Made by a program: the position numbers and the translations under genes. Shown one piece after another: positions 1-7,747 of a DNA stretch of 42,036 bases. The notes beneath the pieces are model-generated. The model made no database searches. It was not told the DNA's origin and saw only the letters and a program-made list of their open reading frames with translations. Source of the DNA: Elusimicrobia bacterium GWA2_62_23 (GTDB lineage: Bacteria; Elusimicrobiota; Elusimicrobia; Elusimicrobiales; UBA9959); the NCBI GenBank assembly GCA_001799635.1, contig MGTV01000006.1, positions 1 to 42,036 of the forward strand. The letters are read 5' to 3'. Positions within the stretch are counted from its first letter, which is position 1. Each line of letters starts with the position of its first letter.

Positions 1-45
1 CGGGATGTTGCGCAAAGTAGGTTATAACTTCATCCTGAAAACCCC

Positions 46-73
46 GCCAAATTTTCTTCTCGGAAAATTTGGC
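46..73. repeat. Perfect 11-bp inverted repeat
   Basis: Arms 46-56 and 63-73 are perfectly complementary (GCCAAATTTTC and its complement) around a 6-nt loop. An A-run follows on the plus strand. It could be the terminator of a plus-strand gene outside the window or an operator; nothing else in bases 1-147 looks coding. Confidence 0.5.
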
Positions 74-84
74 ACAAAAAAACA

Positions 85-111
85 CCGCCGGCACTGCCCG
101 GCGGTTATTTT
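85..111. terminator. Bidirectional intrinsic terminator after msrA
   Basis: Stem CCGCCGG (85-91) pairs with CCGGCGG (98-104). A-tract 76-82 lies on one side and a T-rich run on the other, so it can work on either strand. It sits just past the msrA stop and should end the minus-strand osmC-msrA transcript. Confidence 0.8.
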
Positions 112-147
112 TTTACGGAGCCGTTATAGGCCCGATGAAGAATTCCT

Positions 148-732
148 CTACTCCCTTATATAGTGGCAGGTGTAGCCGCCGGGATGTTTCTTGAGATAAT
201 CCTGGTGGTATTCCTCCGCGGGCCAGAATTTGGCGGCGGGAACGATCTCGGTGGTTATGGGCTTTTTCCAGAGGCCCGACGCCCGGGCCCGGGCCTTCGC
301 CGCCGCGGCCTCGGCCTTCTGCGCCGGGCTGTGGTAGAAAATGGCGGAACGGTACTGGGACCCCACGTCATTGCCCTGCCGATTGGGCGTGGTGGGGTCG
401 TGCATTTTGAAGAACAGGTCCAGGATGGCGCCGTAGGTTATCTTCGCCGGGTCGAATTTAAGCTCTATGCTCTCGGCGTGGCCGGTGGCGCCGGTCTTCA
501 CGGCCTCGTAAACCGGGTTTTCGGTCTTGCCGCCGGTGTAGCCCACCACGGTGTCCAGCACGCCCGGCTGCGCGCGCAGGATCTCTTCCATCCCCCAGAA
601 GCACCCGCCCGCCAGCGTGGCGGTTTCGGTCTTAACAGGTTTGGTCATTTTCTTTTTCCCCTTCGCTTCGGAACAGGCCGCCAGGCCCAGCAGCAGGGCG
701 GCGCAGCAGGCGGCCGGCAGGAACCTCTTCAT
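148..732 (-). CDS. msrA: Peptide methionine sulfoxide reductase A, lipoprotein form
   Basis: MsrA reduces methionine-S-sulfoxide in oxidised proteins. The 194-residue product has the catalytic GCFWGME motif near residue 43, followed by the conserved GYTGG and HAES segments and a YHQDYL stretch near the C terminus. The first 20 residues form a signal peptide ending in LAAC, a lipobox, so the enzyme should be anchored on the outer face of the inner membrane or in the outer membrane rather than cytoplasmic. Its start codon overlaps the stop of the upstream osmC-like gene in an ATGA tetranucleotide, implying translational coupling. The two form a small oxidative-damage repair unit. Family assignment is secure; the lipoprotein location is inferred from the signal sequence. 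Confidence 0.95.
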   Translation of the reverse strand: MKRFLPAACCAALLLGLAACSEAKGKKKMTKPVKTETATLAGGCFWGMEEILRAQPGVLDTVVGYTGGKTENPVYEAVKTGATGHAESIELKFDPAKITYGAILDLFFKMHDPTTPNRQGNDVGSQYRSAIFYHSPAQKAEAAAAKARARASGLWKKPITTEIVPAAKFWPAEEYHQDYLKKHPGGYTCHYIRE

Positions 733-1130
733 CTGAGTTCGAACTCCAGCTTTATGTCCGGGTGCAGGCTGCGGCTGACCGGGCAGGCCTTCACGCAGGC
801 GGCGAACTTTTCCCGCTGTTTAGGCTCCAGGCCGGGCGGCAGGGTTATCACGCCGGTCAGCTTGGCTATGCGGCGGGGCCCTTCCTGCATGTGCTTTTCT
901 ATCTCGAAAGAGGCGCCTGAGAACTTTATCCCCTCCCGCTCGGCCATTTTAGCCATGATGGTGAGCACGCAGGAAGCTACCGAGGCGGCGGCCAGGTCCG
1001 TGGGGGAGAAGGTGCGCCCCCGCCCGCCGTTGTCCGGCGGCAGGTCGGTCACCAGTTTATTGCCGCTCAGCCCGTGGGTCAGTTCCACCTGTTCGTCGCC
1101 GACGTAAACCGCGTTAATTTTAAACGCCAT
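729..1130 (-). CDS. OsmC/Ohr-family protein
   Basis: 133 residues with the OsmC fold pattern: a conserved Cys in SVASCVLTIMAKMAEREG near residue 54 and a second Cys in ACPVSRSL near residue 114. In this family the two cysteines form the redox centre that reduces organic or fatty-acid hydroperoxides. No signal peptide is present, so it is cytoplasmic. The start is supported by an AGGAGG box 6-7 nt upstream on the minus strand. It is the first gene of a two-gene unit with msrA. Which subgroup it belongs to (OsmC, Ohr or YhfA-like) cannot be settled by eye; the short length and the HPDIKLEFELR end fit the general OsmC-like group best. Confidence 0.9.
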   Translation of the reverse strand: MAFKINAVYVGDEQVELTHGLSGNKLVTDLPPDNGGRGRTFSPTDLAAASVASCVLTIMAKMAEREGIKFSGASFEIEKHMQEGPRRIAKLTGVITLPPGLEPKQREKFAACVKACPVSRSLHPDIKLEFELR

Positions 1131-1160
1131 GTCCCCTCCTGCTTCTGGGCCTTATTTTAC

Positions 1161-1166
1161 TATAAT
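1161..1166 (+). promoter_or_regulatory. -10 element in divergent promoter region
   Basis: A perfect TATAAT lies about 42 nt upstream of the cyclophilin start. The 77-nt gap also contains AT-rich minus-strand -10 candidates for the osmC gene. No good -35 is visible for either. Confidence 0.5.
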
Positions 1167-1207
1167 ATATGTTCTCTCATCTCTGCTTGTTCGCAGGAGG
1201 TCCCTAT

Positions 1208-1921
1208 ATGTCAGTTCGCTACACGGCGCTCGCTTTTGCGGCTGTCTTTGCCGCTTCTTGCGCGCCCAAAACACAGGAAGCAGCGCAGCCCGCCGCGCAG
1301 GAGCAGGCGCAGGCCCCGGTTGAAAGCAAAAAGGAGATTAAAACCGACATGGAAACACTTAAGAACCCCGCAGCGGCCACGGCCCCGGCCCCGGCCGCGT
1401 TCAAGGTAAAGTTCAAGACCACCAAGGGAGACTTCACGCTGGAAATCACCCGCGACTGGTCCCCCCTCGGCGCCGACAGGTTCTACAACCTCGTCAAGGC
1501 CGGCTACTTCACCGACGTGGCCTTCTTCCGCGTGATAGAGGGCTTCATGGTGCAGTTCGGCATCCACGGCGACCCCGAGGTTTCGGCCGCCTGGCGCGGA
1601 GCCCGCATCCAGGACGACCCCGTGAAGCAGAGCAACGCCAAGGGCTACATCTCCTACGCCATGGCCGGCCCCAACACCCGCACCACCCAGCTGTTCATCA
1701 ACTACGGCAACAACGGCCGCCTGGACGACATGGGCTTCTCCCCCTTCGGTAAAGTGACCGAGGGCATGGACGTGGTGGAGAGCATCTACTCCGGCTACGG
1801 CGAAGGCGCCCCGTCAGGCATGGGCCCCGACCAGGGCCGCGTGCAGATGCAGGGGAACGCCTACCTGAAGAAAGACTTCCCCAAGATGGACTACATCAAG
1901 AGCGCTGAACTGCTTAACTAA
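1208..1921 (+). CDS. Cyclophilin-type peptidyl-prolyl isomerase, lipoprotein
   Basis: A 237-residue protein with a lipoprotein signal (AASCAP, Cys near residue 18), an Ala/Pro-rich linker to about residue 60 and then a cyclophilin domain. Typical elements are TTKGDFTLEI, FFRVIEGFMVQFG and TQLFIN, matching the core of bacterial cyclophilins that isomerise Xaa-Pro bonds in exported proteins. The ATG at 1208 is preferred over an upstream one at 1169 because AGGAGG lies 7 nt before it and because it starts a proper signal peptide. A stem-loop follows the stop. The enzyme should act as a periplasmic folding catalyst tethered by lipid. Confidence 0.92.
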   Translation: MSVRYTALAFAAVFAASCAPKTQEAAQPAAQEQAQAPVESKKEIKTDMETLKNPAAATAPAPAAFKVKFKTTKGDFTLEITRDWSPLGADRFYNLVKAGYFTDVAFFRVIEGFMVQFGIHGDPEVSAAWRGARIQDDPVKQSNAKGYISYAMAGPNTRTTQLFINYGNNGRLDDMGFSPFGKVTEGMDVVESIYSGYGEGAPSGMGPDQGRVQMQGNAYLKKDFPKMDYIKSAELLN

Positions 1922-1937
1922 GCCGTTCTTTTCCTTG

Positions 1938-1966
1938 GTGCCGCCGCGTGAAAACCGCGGCGGCAC
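1938..1966 (+). terminator. Stem-loop after cyclophilin gene
   Basis: An 11-bp perfect stem (1938-1948 with 1956-1966) with a TGAAAAC loop lies 17 nt after the stop codon. The following T-tract is poor, so termination may be partial. Confidence 0.6.
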
Positions 1967-1986
1967 TATTCTGTCCGCATATTTAA

Positions 1987-2799
1987 ATGACCCTTCCCCC
2001 GGCCGCCGCCAAAACCTCCCAGATCAGCAAGGAAAAGATCTTCCTGCACAGGTCTTACCGCAAATTGGCGCCGGTCACCGCCCGCACGCTCGCCGCGGAG
2101 GGCCTCCTCCTGGCACTGCCGTTCGTGCTACTGATAATCCTGTTCTACCCGCAGCTCACGCTCGCTATTTCCCGGCTGGCCTACAAGATCCTGGCCATCG
2201 CCGTGCCGCCGGAACACCTGGGCATAGCGGAAGTGCCTTCCTATATCAGTCCCCTGTACGGTCTGGTGATCCCCGACAGGTTCCCCTCGGTCGGGTTCTC
2301 CCTCGCCGTCATGGGCCTGTCGGTGCTGGTGACGGTGCTGGCCTGGGGCGGCAGACAGCTGGCAAAGCCCCTGGGCTCCTGGGCGGTTTTCATCTGCCTT
2401 ATAAATTTCATCTCCGCGGCCTTCTTCGTCATCATGCCGGAAAAGTTCCCCTACACGGGCAGCATGTTCTCCGGCCTGTACCTGCAGACCATGCTTACGG
2501 TCTGGATGCTCATCCCGGTGGTCCTGGCGCTGAGCCTCCTGCCCATGCCGGGGCGGCGGCCGGGGAAATTCCTGCTCATAACCGTCTCCATGGCCTATTC
2601 CATCCTGTTCGGCACGGTGCGCTTCGCTTTTTTCATGCTCGTGCTCTACCGCTACAGCCTGCTCTTCATGCCGGCCATGATCTTCGCGGTGGGGCCGCTG
2701 CTGGATTTCATCTTCGTGGTGGGCTTCTACTCTTATTATGTAAGCCGCGTTTCGCTTAAGATACAGGGCTCCGAGAAAACATGGTACTGGCTCTACTGA
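1987..2799 (+). CDS. Polytopic membrane protein of exopolysaccharide operon
   Basis: 270 residues with a polar N-terminal 30 residues, then about six hydrophobic segments (roughly 36-58, 100-120, 130-150, 165-185, 195-225, 228-250). I recognise no family motif. It overlaps the GT2 gene by 19 nt, so the two are co-translated. That position suggests an accessory subunit of the polysaccharide synthase, comparable in place (not in sequence) to PgaD- or PelG-like partners. There is no clear Shine-Dalgarno before the ATG, so the start is uncertain. It is not an exosortase: the single Cys (in AVFICLINF) does not sit in the expected catalytic motif. Confidence 0.75.
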   Translation: MTLPPAAAKTSQISKEKIFLHRSYRKLAPVTARTLAAEGLLLALPFVLLIILFYPQLTLAISRLAYKILAIAVPPEHLGIAEVPSYISPLYGLVIPDRFPSVGFSLAVMGLSVLVTVLAWGGRQLAKPLGSWAVFICLINFISAAFFVIMPEKFPYTGSMFSGLYLQTMLTVWMLIPVVLALSLLPMPGRRPGKFLLITVSMAYSILFGTVRFAFFMLVLYRYSLLFMPAMIFAVGPLLDFIFVVGFYSYYVSRVSLKIQGSEKTWYWLY

Positions 2800-4052
2800 T
2801 CCTCAAGATCTACGTGAACATCGTGATAGCGCTGATGGTGCTTTATATCGCCAGGCAGTTCCGCTTCACCATGAACCGCATGTCCGGGGAACAGAAGATG
2901 TACTACCAGGACATCATGGACTCGGACATGCCGTCCGTAACGGTACTGGTGCCCATGCACAACGAGGAACTCGTGGCGCTCAACGTCCTGGAGCGCCTGC
3001 TGGACGCCGACTACCCGAAGGAAAGACTGGAGATCATCCCGATCAACGACCACTCCGAGGACAAGACCCGGGAGATCCTGGACAAATTCGCGGCCGAACA
3101 CCCGGCCATCAGGCCGCTGCACCGCTACGCGGGCCGCCGCGGCAAGCCGGCCGCCATCAACGAGGCGCTCCAGCGGGCCACCGGCGAGGTCATCATAGTC
3201 TTCGACGCCGACTACCGGCCGCCGCGCGGCATCCTGCGCGACATCGCGGTCTGCTTCAAGGACCCCGAGGTGGGCGCGGTGATGGGCCGCGTGGTCCCCG
3301 AGAACGTGGGGGCCAACCTCCTTACCCGCATGCTGGACCTGGAGCGTTCCGGCGGCTACCAGGTGGACCAGCAGGCCCGCTACAATCTGGGACTGCTGCC
3401 GCAGTACGGCGGCACGGTGGGCGGCTTCCGCAAGAGTTACTGCCTGCATACGGTGGACGGCGAGAAGGTCTGCTTCGACCCTAACATCCTCACCGAGGAT
3501 ACGGAACTGACCATAAAGCTTTACCTGCAGGGCAAGCAGGTGGTCTACGCCAACCGGGCCGAGTGCTACGAGGAAGTGCCCGAGGACTGGGACGTGCGGG
3601 GCCGGCAGATCCGCCGCTGGGCCCGCGGCCACACCCAGGTGATGTTCCGCTACCTGCCGCAGATCTACCGTTCGAAGATGCTTACCCGGCGGCAGAAGCT
3701 CGACGGGATGCTGCTCCTGGTGCTCTACGCCATGCCCCCGCTGTTCTTCCTGGCCGTAGCCGCGCTGATGGTGCTGTTCTTCGCCGGCGAGCCCGCCTAC
3801 GCCACGCTGCTGCCTGTTTTCTTCCTTACGGTAGCCTTCAACGCCTTCGGGAATTTCTCCGCCTTCTTCCAGATCGGGGCGGCCACTTTCATAGACGGTT
3901 CCACGTACCGGATCCGCCTGCTGCCTTTTTTGATGATGAACGTTTTCTTCAACGGCATCTACATTTCCGACGGCGTAATAGACGCGGCGCTGGACCACGT
4001 GTCCGGCCGCGCCACCGTCTGGCAGAAGACCATGAGGTTCCGCAAGAAATGA
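2781..4052 (+). CDS. Processive family 2 glycosyltransferase (polysaccharide synthase)
   Basis: 423 residues. Two N-terminal hydrophobic segments precede a GT2 catalytic domain (about 50-290), followed by about four C-terminal membrane segments. All inverting-synthase hallmarks are visible: VPMHNEE, FDADYRP (DxD-type), TEDTELT (catalytic TED) and RQIRRWARGH (QxxRW-type motif for holding the growing chain). This is the arrangement of cellulose, hyaluronan and poly-GlcNAc synthases, which polymerise UDP-sugars at the cytoplasmic face and push the chain through the membrane. The stop overlaps the next start in ATGA. Substrate is not readable from sequence; the wecB gene in the operon hints at UDP-GlcNAc or UDP-ManNAc. 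Confidence 0.9.
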   Translation: MVLALLILKIYVNIVIALMVLYIARQFRFTMNRMSGEQKMYYQDIMDSDMPSVTVLVPMHNEELVALNVLERLLDADYPKERLEIIPINDHSEDKTREILDKFAAEHPAIRPLHRYAGRRGKPAAINEALQRATGEVIIVFDADYRPPRGILRDIAVCFKDPEVGAVMGRVVPENVGANLLTRMLDLERSGGYQVDQQARYNLGLLPQYGGTVGGFRKSYCLHTVDGEKVCFDPNILTEDTELTIKLYLQGKQVVYANRAECYEEVPEDWDVRGRQIRRWARGHTQVMFRYLPQIYRSKMLTRRQKLDGMLLLVLYAMPPLFFLAVAALMVLFFAGEPAYATLLPVFFLTVAFNAFGNFSAFFQIGAATFIDGSTYRIRLLPFLMMNVFFNGIYISDGVIDAALDHVSGRATVWQKTMRFRKK

Positions 4053-5119
4053 AAAACCTCCTGCTCCTCCTGCTGCTGACAAGCGCGGCCCAGCCAGCCG
4101 CGGCGTACAACCTGTCCGACCCGGAAACGGCGGCCACGGTACTGACCCTGCTGACGGGGGTGGCCTGGCTGGCCCTGCTCATAGTCCCGTTCGGCCCCGG
4201 CATAATCGAGCTTTTCTACCCAAGAGACAAGATGCCGCTCAATATAAACTGGAACTTCGTGAAGGACCCTTTCTATTTCTTCAAGTCCTTCCGCGCCCTG
4301 ATGCTGGCCAAGAGCTACTATTTCCCCAAGGATTCCGGCACCGTGGAAATACAGCTTTCCCGCCCGGAGAAAGTGGACGTTTTCCGCAGGATGGAGGGGG
4401 CTCCCGAAGTCAATTACCCCAATATCGTCTACGCCAAGGAAACCCTGACCTGCGGGGAAGGGTCCGTCTTCGTGAAGGAGGTTTACAGCCTGGGCGACAT
4501 AACCTCCGGGCCGGCCACCGTTTTCCGCGCGGCCGGCGCGGAAGGCGCTTTCACCCTCGGCGCCGGCACGCAGATCACGCGCTGGGCCGCGGCCGAAGGC
4601 CCCATGCTGGCCGGCGAGAACGTTTCGCTCGGGGTCAGCGCCGCCTCCCGCAAGAGCCTCGCTCTCTCCGCCGGCTGTTCTTTCCACGCCCTTTTCGCCC
4701 CGGAGATCTCCACCGGGCCTTCGGCGGCGGATCTCCCCCCGCCCCCGGCCCTGCCCGGAGACACGGAACTGCCTCCCTGCCGCACCGAAGGCCTGCTCGT
4801 GACCCGGGCCCCGGTCAGGCTTCTGGCCGGAACGGAACTTATCGGCAGCGTGAAAAGCCATTCTTCGGTAACGCTCGAGGACGGGGTGAAGGTGTCCGGC
4901 GGCATCTTCGCCGAAGGCGACATCTTCGTGGGCAGGAACTGCCGCGTCGCCGGCAACGTTTTCGCGCAGGGCTCGGTGGCCATAAACCACGGGACCGAGA
5001 TAGGCGCGGCCGGCGGCATAAAATCCGTCGTAGCGAAAAGGCGGATCCTGCTCGGGGGCGGCGTAAAGGTCTTCGGGCACATAAGCACCCAGGGGCGCGG
5101 GGAGGTCCTGAAGGCATGA
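4049..5119 (+). CDS. Membrane-anchored bactofilin-like (polymer-forming) repeat protein
   Basis: 356 residues. A signal-like N terminus (residues 1-20) and a second hydrophobic segment (about 29-50) suggest membrane anchoring. The C-terminal ~100 residues contain short hydrophobic/Gly repeats (GSVKSHSSVTLEDGVKVSGG, then similar IFAEGDIF, GNVFAQGS and HISTQG units) of the kind that build right-handed beta-helices in bactofilins. A middle repeat-like section (VFVKEVYSLGDI onward) looks related. The start is the ATG at 4049 that overlaps the GT2 stop; the longer reading frame upstream is a shadow of GT2. In an exopolysaccharide operon it may scaffold the synthase or guide the polymer in the periplasm. 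That role is inference. Confidence 0.75.
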   Translation: MKNLLLLLLLTSAAQPAAAYNLSDPETAATVLTLLTGVAWLALLIVPFGPGIIELFYPRDKMPLNINWNFVKDPFYFFKSFRALMLAKSYYFPKDSGTVEIQLSRPEKVDVFRRMEGAPEVNYPNIVYAKETLTCGEGSVFVKEVYSLGDITSGPATVFRAAGAEGAFTLGAGTQITRWAAAEGPMLAGENVSLGVSAASRKSLALSAGCSFHALFAPEISTGPSAADLPPPPALPGDTELPPCRTEGLLVTRAPVRLLAGTELIGSVKSHSSVTLEDGVKVSGGIFAEGDIFVGRNCRVAGNVFAQGSVAINHGTEIGAAGGIKSVVAKRRILLGGGVKVFGHISTQGRGEVLKA

Positions 5120-6927
5120 CACGCTGGAAAATAGTCTTTCTCGCGGCCGCCGCGGCGGTCTTCGGGGCCATCTTTTATTCGGAGAATTTCCGCGGCCGGG
5201 AATACCCCGTGCTGCTCGTTTATAACCCCTCGGAGGTCAAGGACTACGGCCACGTGCTTTCCGCTTACGAACACGTCCTGCAGGAAATGGGCGTGCCCTT
5301 CGCCAAGGTAAAACCCTCCTTCCTGCTCTCCAGGGACCCGCACAAACTGGGCCGCCACGGCCTGACGCTGATCTTCCCGGACGGCTGCGCCCAAAGCGTG
5401 CCGGACGGGCTCAGGACCTGGACGGAATTTTTCCTCAACGACGGCGGGAGCATCGCCGTGGTCTATGACGCCGGCGTCAAAGACCCCAAAGGCAAGTTCC
5501 GCAAGTCGGGGGTGTTCTCCGAGGTCATGGGGGTCAACAACATCCTTTACGAGGAGAACCTGGAGAACTCCTACACCTACGGTCACCTGAAGTTCCGCAA
5601 CCCGGGCGCTCTCAGGACCTTCCCCTTCCCTTTCGGCAAGACCGACAAGGAACTTTTTGTAACGGGCTACGCGTACGGCCGGCTCTCCTACCCGCTGGCG
5701 CGTTCCAAAGCCCTGCCGGACCTCTCCGCCTCGGAGATCTACGCGGACATGGTGGCCGGCGACGGCAAGGTCTACCCGGGAGCCGTCATCCGGAGATATG
5801 GCAAGGGCAAGGTCATGTTCGCCAACCTCCCCTTGGGCCGCCTCAAGTCCTTCTCCGACGACCTGCCGGCAAAAGCCTTCCTCCAGGCTTTCCTCTACAA
5901 GGTGGTGCGCATCCCGCACCTGGTGAATTCTCCCAAGGCCAAGGGCGGGATAGTCTTCAACTGGCATATAGATTCCTCCGTGGAATGGCGCACCATCCCT
6001 CTGGCCATAAAGAACCGCTACCTGCGCCCCGGCATCCGCTACTCCATCCACGTCACCGCCGGGGAATTCCGGGACAAGCCCGGCGACGGCCTCGGCTTCG
6101 ACGCCTGCGGCAAGGGCCGCCCCCTCCTGCAGGAGCTCATGAAATACGGCCTGATAGGCTCGCACGGCGGCTGGGGGCACAACTGGTTCGCGGAAAAACA
6201 GGCGACAGGGGAGTTCAAGGAGCTGCAGATCCTCGCACAGGTGAAGCGCAACAGCCGCTGCCTCTCGTCTGTGACCGGCTACCCGATAACCGAGTACTCC
6301 GCCCCCGACGGAGTGCATCCGCAGCCGGACGCAACCAGGGCCCTGGAGAAAGCGGGCATCCTCTCCTACTACTACACCGGCGACACCGGTTCCGGCCCCA
6401 ACCGCACCTTCATCAGCGGCGGCCTGGTCTCCGATACGGTCTTCGCTTTCCCGGTCATGCCATACGGCAAGTCCGCCTCTCTCTACGAGATGAAAATGGA
6501 GGGCCGGAGCGAGGAAGACGTCTTCGCCTGGCTCAAGTCCATAGTGGCGTACGCCCGTGAGAACCGCTCGGTGCGGCTCATCTATTCCCACTTGTACGAC
6601 ACGGAGCGCTACCCCGCGGCGATGAAGCGGTTCATAGACCTGCTGGAGCGCGAACAGAAGGCCGGGCGGCTGGCGGTGGAGCCCATGTCCTACTTCACGG
6701 CTTTCTACGCGCGGTTCCTGAAGACCAGCTACTCGTTCTCGTTCGGCAGCACGCGCCTCAGCATGGAATTTTCCAACCCCGAGGGCCTGACCGACATTTA
6801 CGTGGCCGTCCCCTCGGACCGGTACCGGAAGCCCGGCAACAGGGAAAGTTTCGACGGCGGAGACGGCTATGTTTATATCCCCCTGGAGAAAAAGAATGAA
6901 GACCTTATCGTGCTCGAGTCCGACTAA
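5116..6927 (+). CDS. Periplasmic polysaccharide deacetylase with N-terminal Rossmann-like domain
   Basis: 603 residues with an N-terminal membrane anchor (about 5-22). Residues 30-275 look like an alpha/beta, glutamine-amidotransferase-like domain. Residues 285-530 resemble a NodB/CE4-type deacetylase: NWHIDSS supplies a metal-binding Asp, SHGGWGHNW supplies His ligands, followed by EYSAPDG and a late YSHLYD. A C-terminal beta-rich segment follows. The likely reaction is partial N-deacetylation of an exported hexosamine polymer, as done by PgaB and PelA. The combination of an upstream alpha/beta domain and a deacetylase recalls PelA, but no GH114-like hydrolase is apparent. The start codon overlaps the preceding stop (ATGA). 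Confidence 0.82.
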   Translation: MTRWKIVFLAAAAAVFGAIFYSENFRGREYPVLLVYNPSEVKDYGHVLSAYEHVLQEMGVPFAKVKPSFLLSRDPHKLGRHGLTLIFPDGCAQSVPDGLRTWTEFFLNDGGSIAVVYDAGVKDPKGKFRKSGVFSEVMGVNNILYEENLENSYTYGHLKFRNPGALRTFPFPFGKTDKELFVTGYAYGRLSYPLARSKALPDLSASEIYADMVAGDGKVYPGAVIRRYGKGKVMFANLPLGRLKSFSDDLPAKAFLQAFLYKVVRIPHLVNSPKAKGGIVFNWHIDSSVEWRTIPLAIKNRYLRPGIRYSIHVTAGEFRDKPGDGLGFDACGKGRPLLQELMKYGLIGSHGGWGHNWFAEKQATGEFKELQILAQVKRNSRCLSSVTGYPITEYSAPDGVHPQPDATRALEKAGILSYYYTGDTGSGPNRTFISGGLVSDTVFAFPVMPYGKSASLYEMKMEGRSEEDVFAWLKSIVAYARENRSVRLIYSHLYDTERYPAAMKRFIDLLEREQKAGRLAVEPMSYFTAFYARFLKTSYSFSFGSTRLSMEFSNPEGLTDIYVAVPSDRYRKPGNRESFDGGDGYVYIPLEKKNEDLIVLESD

Positions 6928-7738
6928 AGCGCTCCTGGCTGCGGCGCTGCTGGCGGCCTCCACGGCCGCCGGAGCCGCGGACACCCGCTCCGCCGCCGAG
7001 CGGGAGGCGGCTTTCAGCAAGGCCGGGGCCGTGCGCCTGGACACCTCTTTCTCCTACGAACACCTCAGCCCCAACGGCGCCTACGGCTCCTGGAAGGCCT
7101 TCAACGCCGCCCTGTATTTCCCGCTGCCGGGCTTCTCGGCCTTCGCCCAGGCCTCCTCGCATTCCCGCCGGGAGGGCAAGGGAGTGGTGGTCTCGGCGGG
7201 CGGCTACAAGGACTGGACGTCCGGGTTCTACACCTACACCTCGCTGTCCGGGGGCTCGCATTCCCCCTACCTGCCGAAGTTCCGGGTGGACCAGGATTTC
7301 AATTTCAAGGTCCTGCCGGCCAGGAACCTGGTGCTCACGGCGGGCGTCTCGCATATCCGCTACCACGACATCCACAAGGATTTGGTGCTCTCGGCCGGCC
7401 CGGCCCTTTACCTGGGCAGGCTTATCCTTTCCGCCAAACTGATGCGCAATATCAGCGACCCCGGGTCGGTAAGATCCTCCACCTTCATACAGAGCGCCGG
7501 CTGGGGCGCGGAAGGCTCGCAATGGACCTTCCTCACCGCCTCGCAGGGCAGGCAGGCCTACCTTGCCACCTACCTGGCGGACCCGCAGGAAGTCAGGCAG
7601 GACGCGGTCAGCTTCACGCTCAACCACAGACGCTGGCTCAGGAAAGATTTCGGGCTTACCGGGGACGTTTCCTGGTTCGAGCTCAAAGACGGCTATAAAA
7701 AGTACGGCGGTTCGCTGGGCTGCTTCTACAACTTCTAA
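6896..7738 (+). CDS. YaiO-family outer-membrane beta-barrel protein
   Basis: 280 residues with a signal peptide (cleavage near residues 28-30, AGAADT). The mature part has alternating amphipathic strands, many Gly/Tyr/Ser turns and a terminal aromatic residue (CFYNF), typical of outer-membrane barrels. The pattern SYEHLS, then AGVSHIRYHD and GWGAEGSQW, resembles the YaiO domain. In E. coli yaiO lies beside a GT2 gene (yaiP) and a deacetylase gene (yaiS), the same neighbourhood as here. It probably forms the exit pore for the polymer. The start at 6896 has GGAG 7-8 nt upstream and lies inside the deacetylase end (32-nt overlap); an upstream ATG at 6869 would spoil the signal peptide. Confidence 0.75.
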   Translation: MKTLSCSSPTKALLAAALLAASTAAGAADTRSAAEREAAFSKAGAVRLDTSFSYEHLSPNGAYGSWKAFNAALYFPLPGFSAFAQASSHSRREGKGVVVSAGGYKDWTSGFYTYTSLSGGSHSPYLPKFRVDQDFNFKVLPARNLVLTAGVSHIRYHDIHKDLVLSAGPALYLGRLILSAKLMRNISDPGSVRSSTFIQSAGWGAEGSQWTFLTASQGRQAYLATYLADPQEVRQDAVSFTLNHRRWLRKDFGLTGDVSWFELKDGYKKYGGSLGCFYNF

Positions 7739-7747
7739 AGGACTACT

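Noticed and set aside
1987-2799. Exosortase identity for the polytopic protein
   Set aside because: The expected catalytic Cys/Arg/His motifs are absent and no PEP-CTERM-like protein is seen.
4483-7044. Very long minus-strand frame opposite the exopolysaccharide genes
   Set aside because: It is a shadow of high-GC coding sequence: the plus-strand genes have clear domains and coupled starts.
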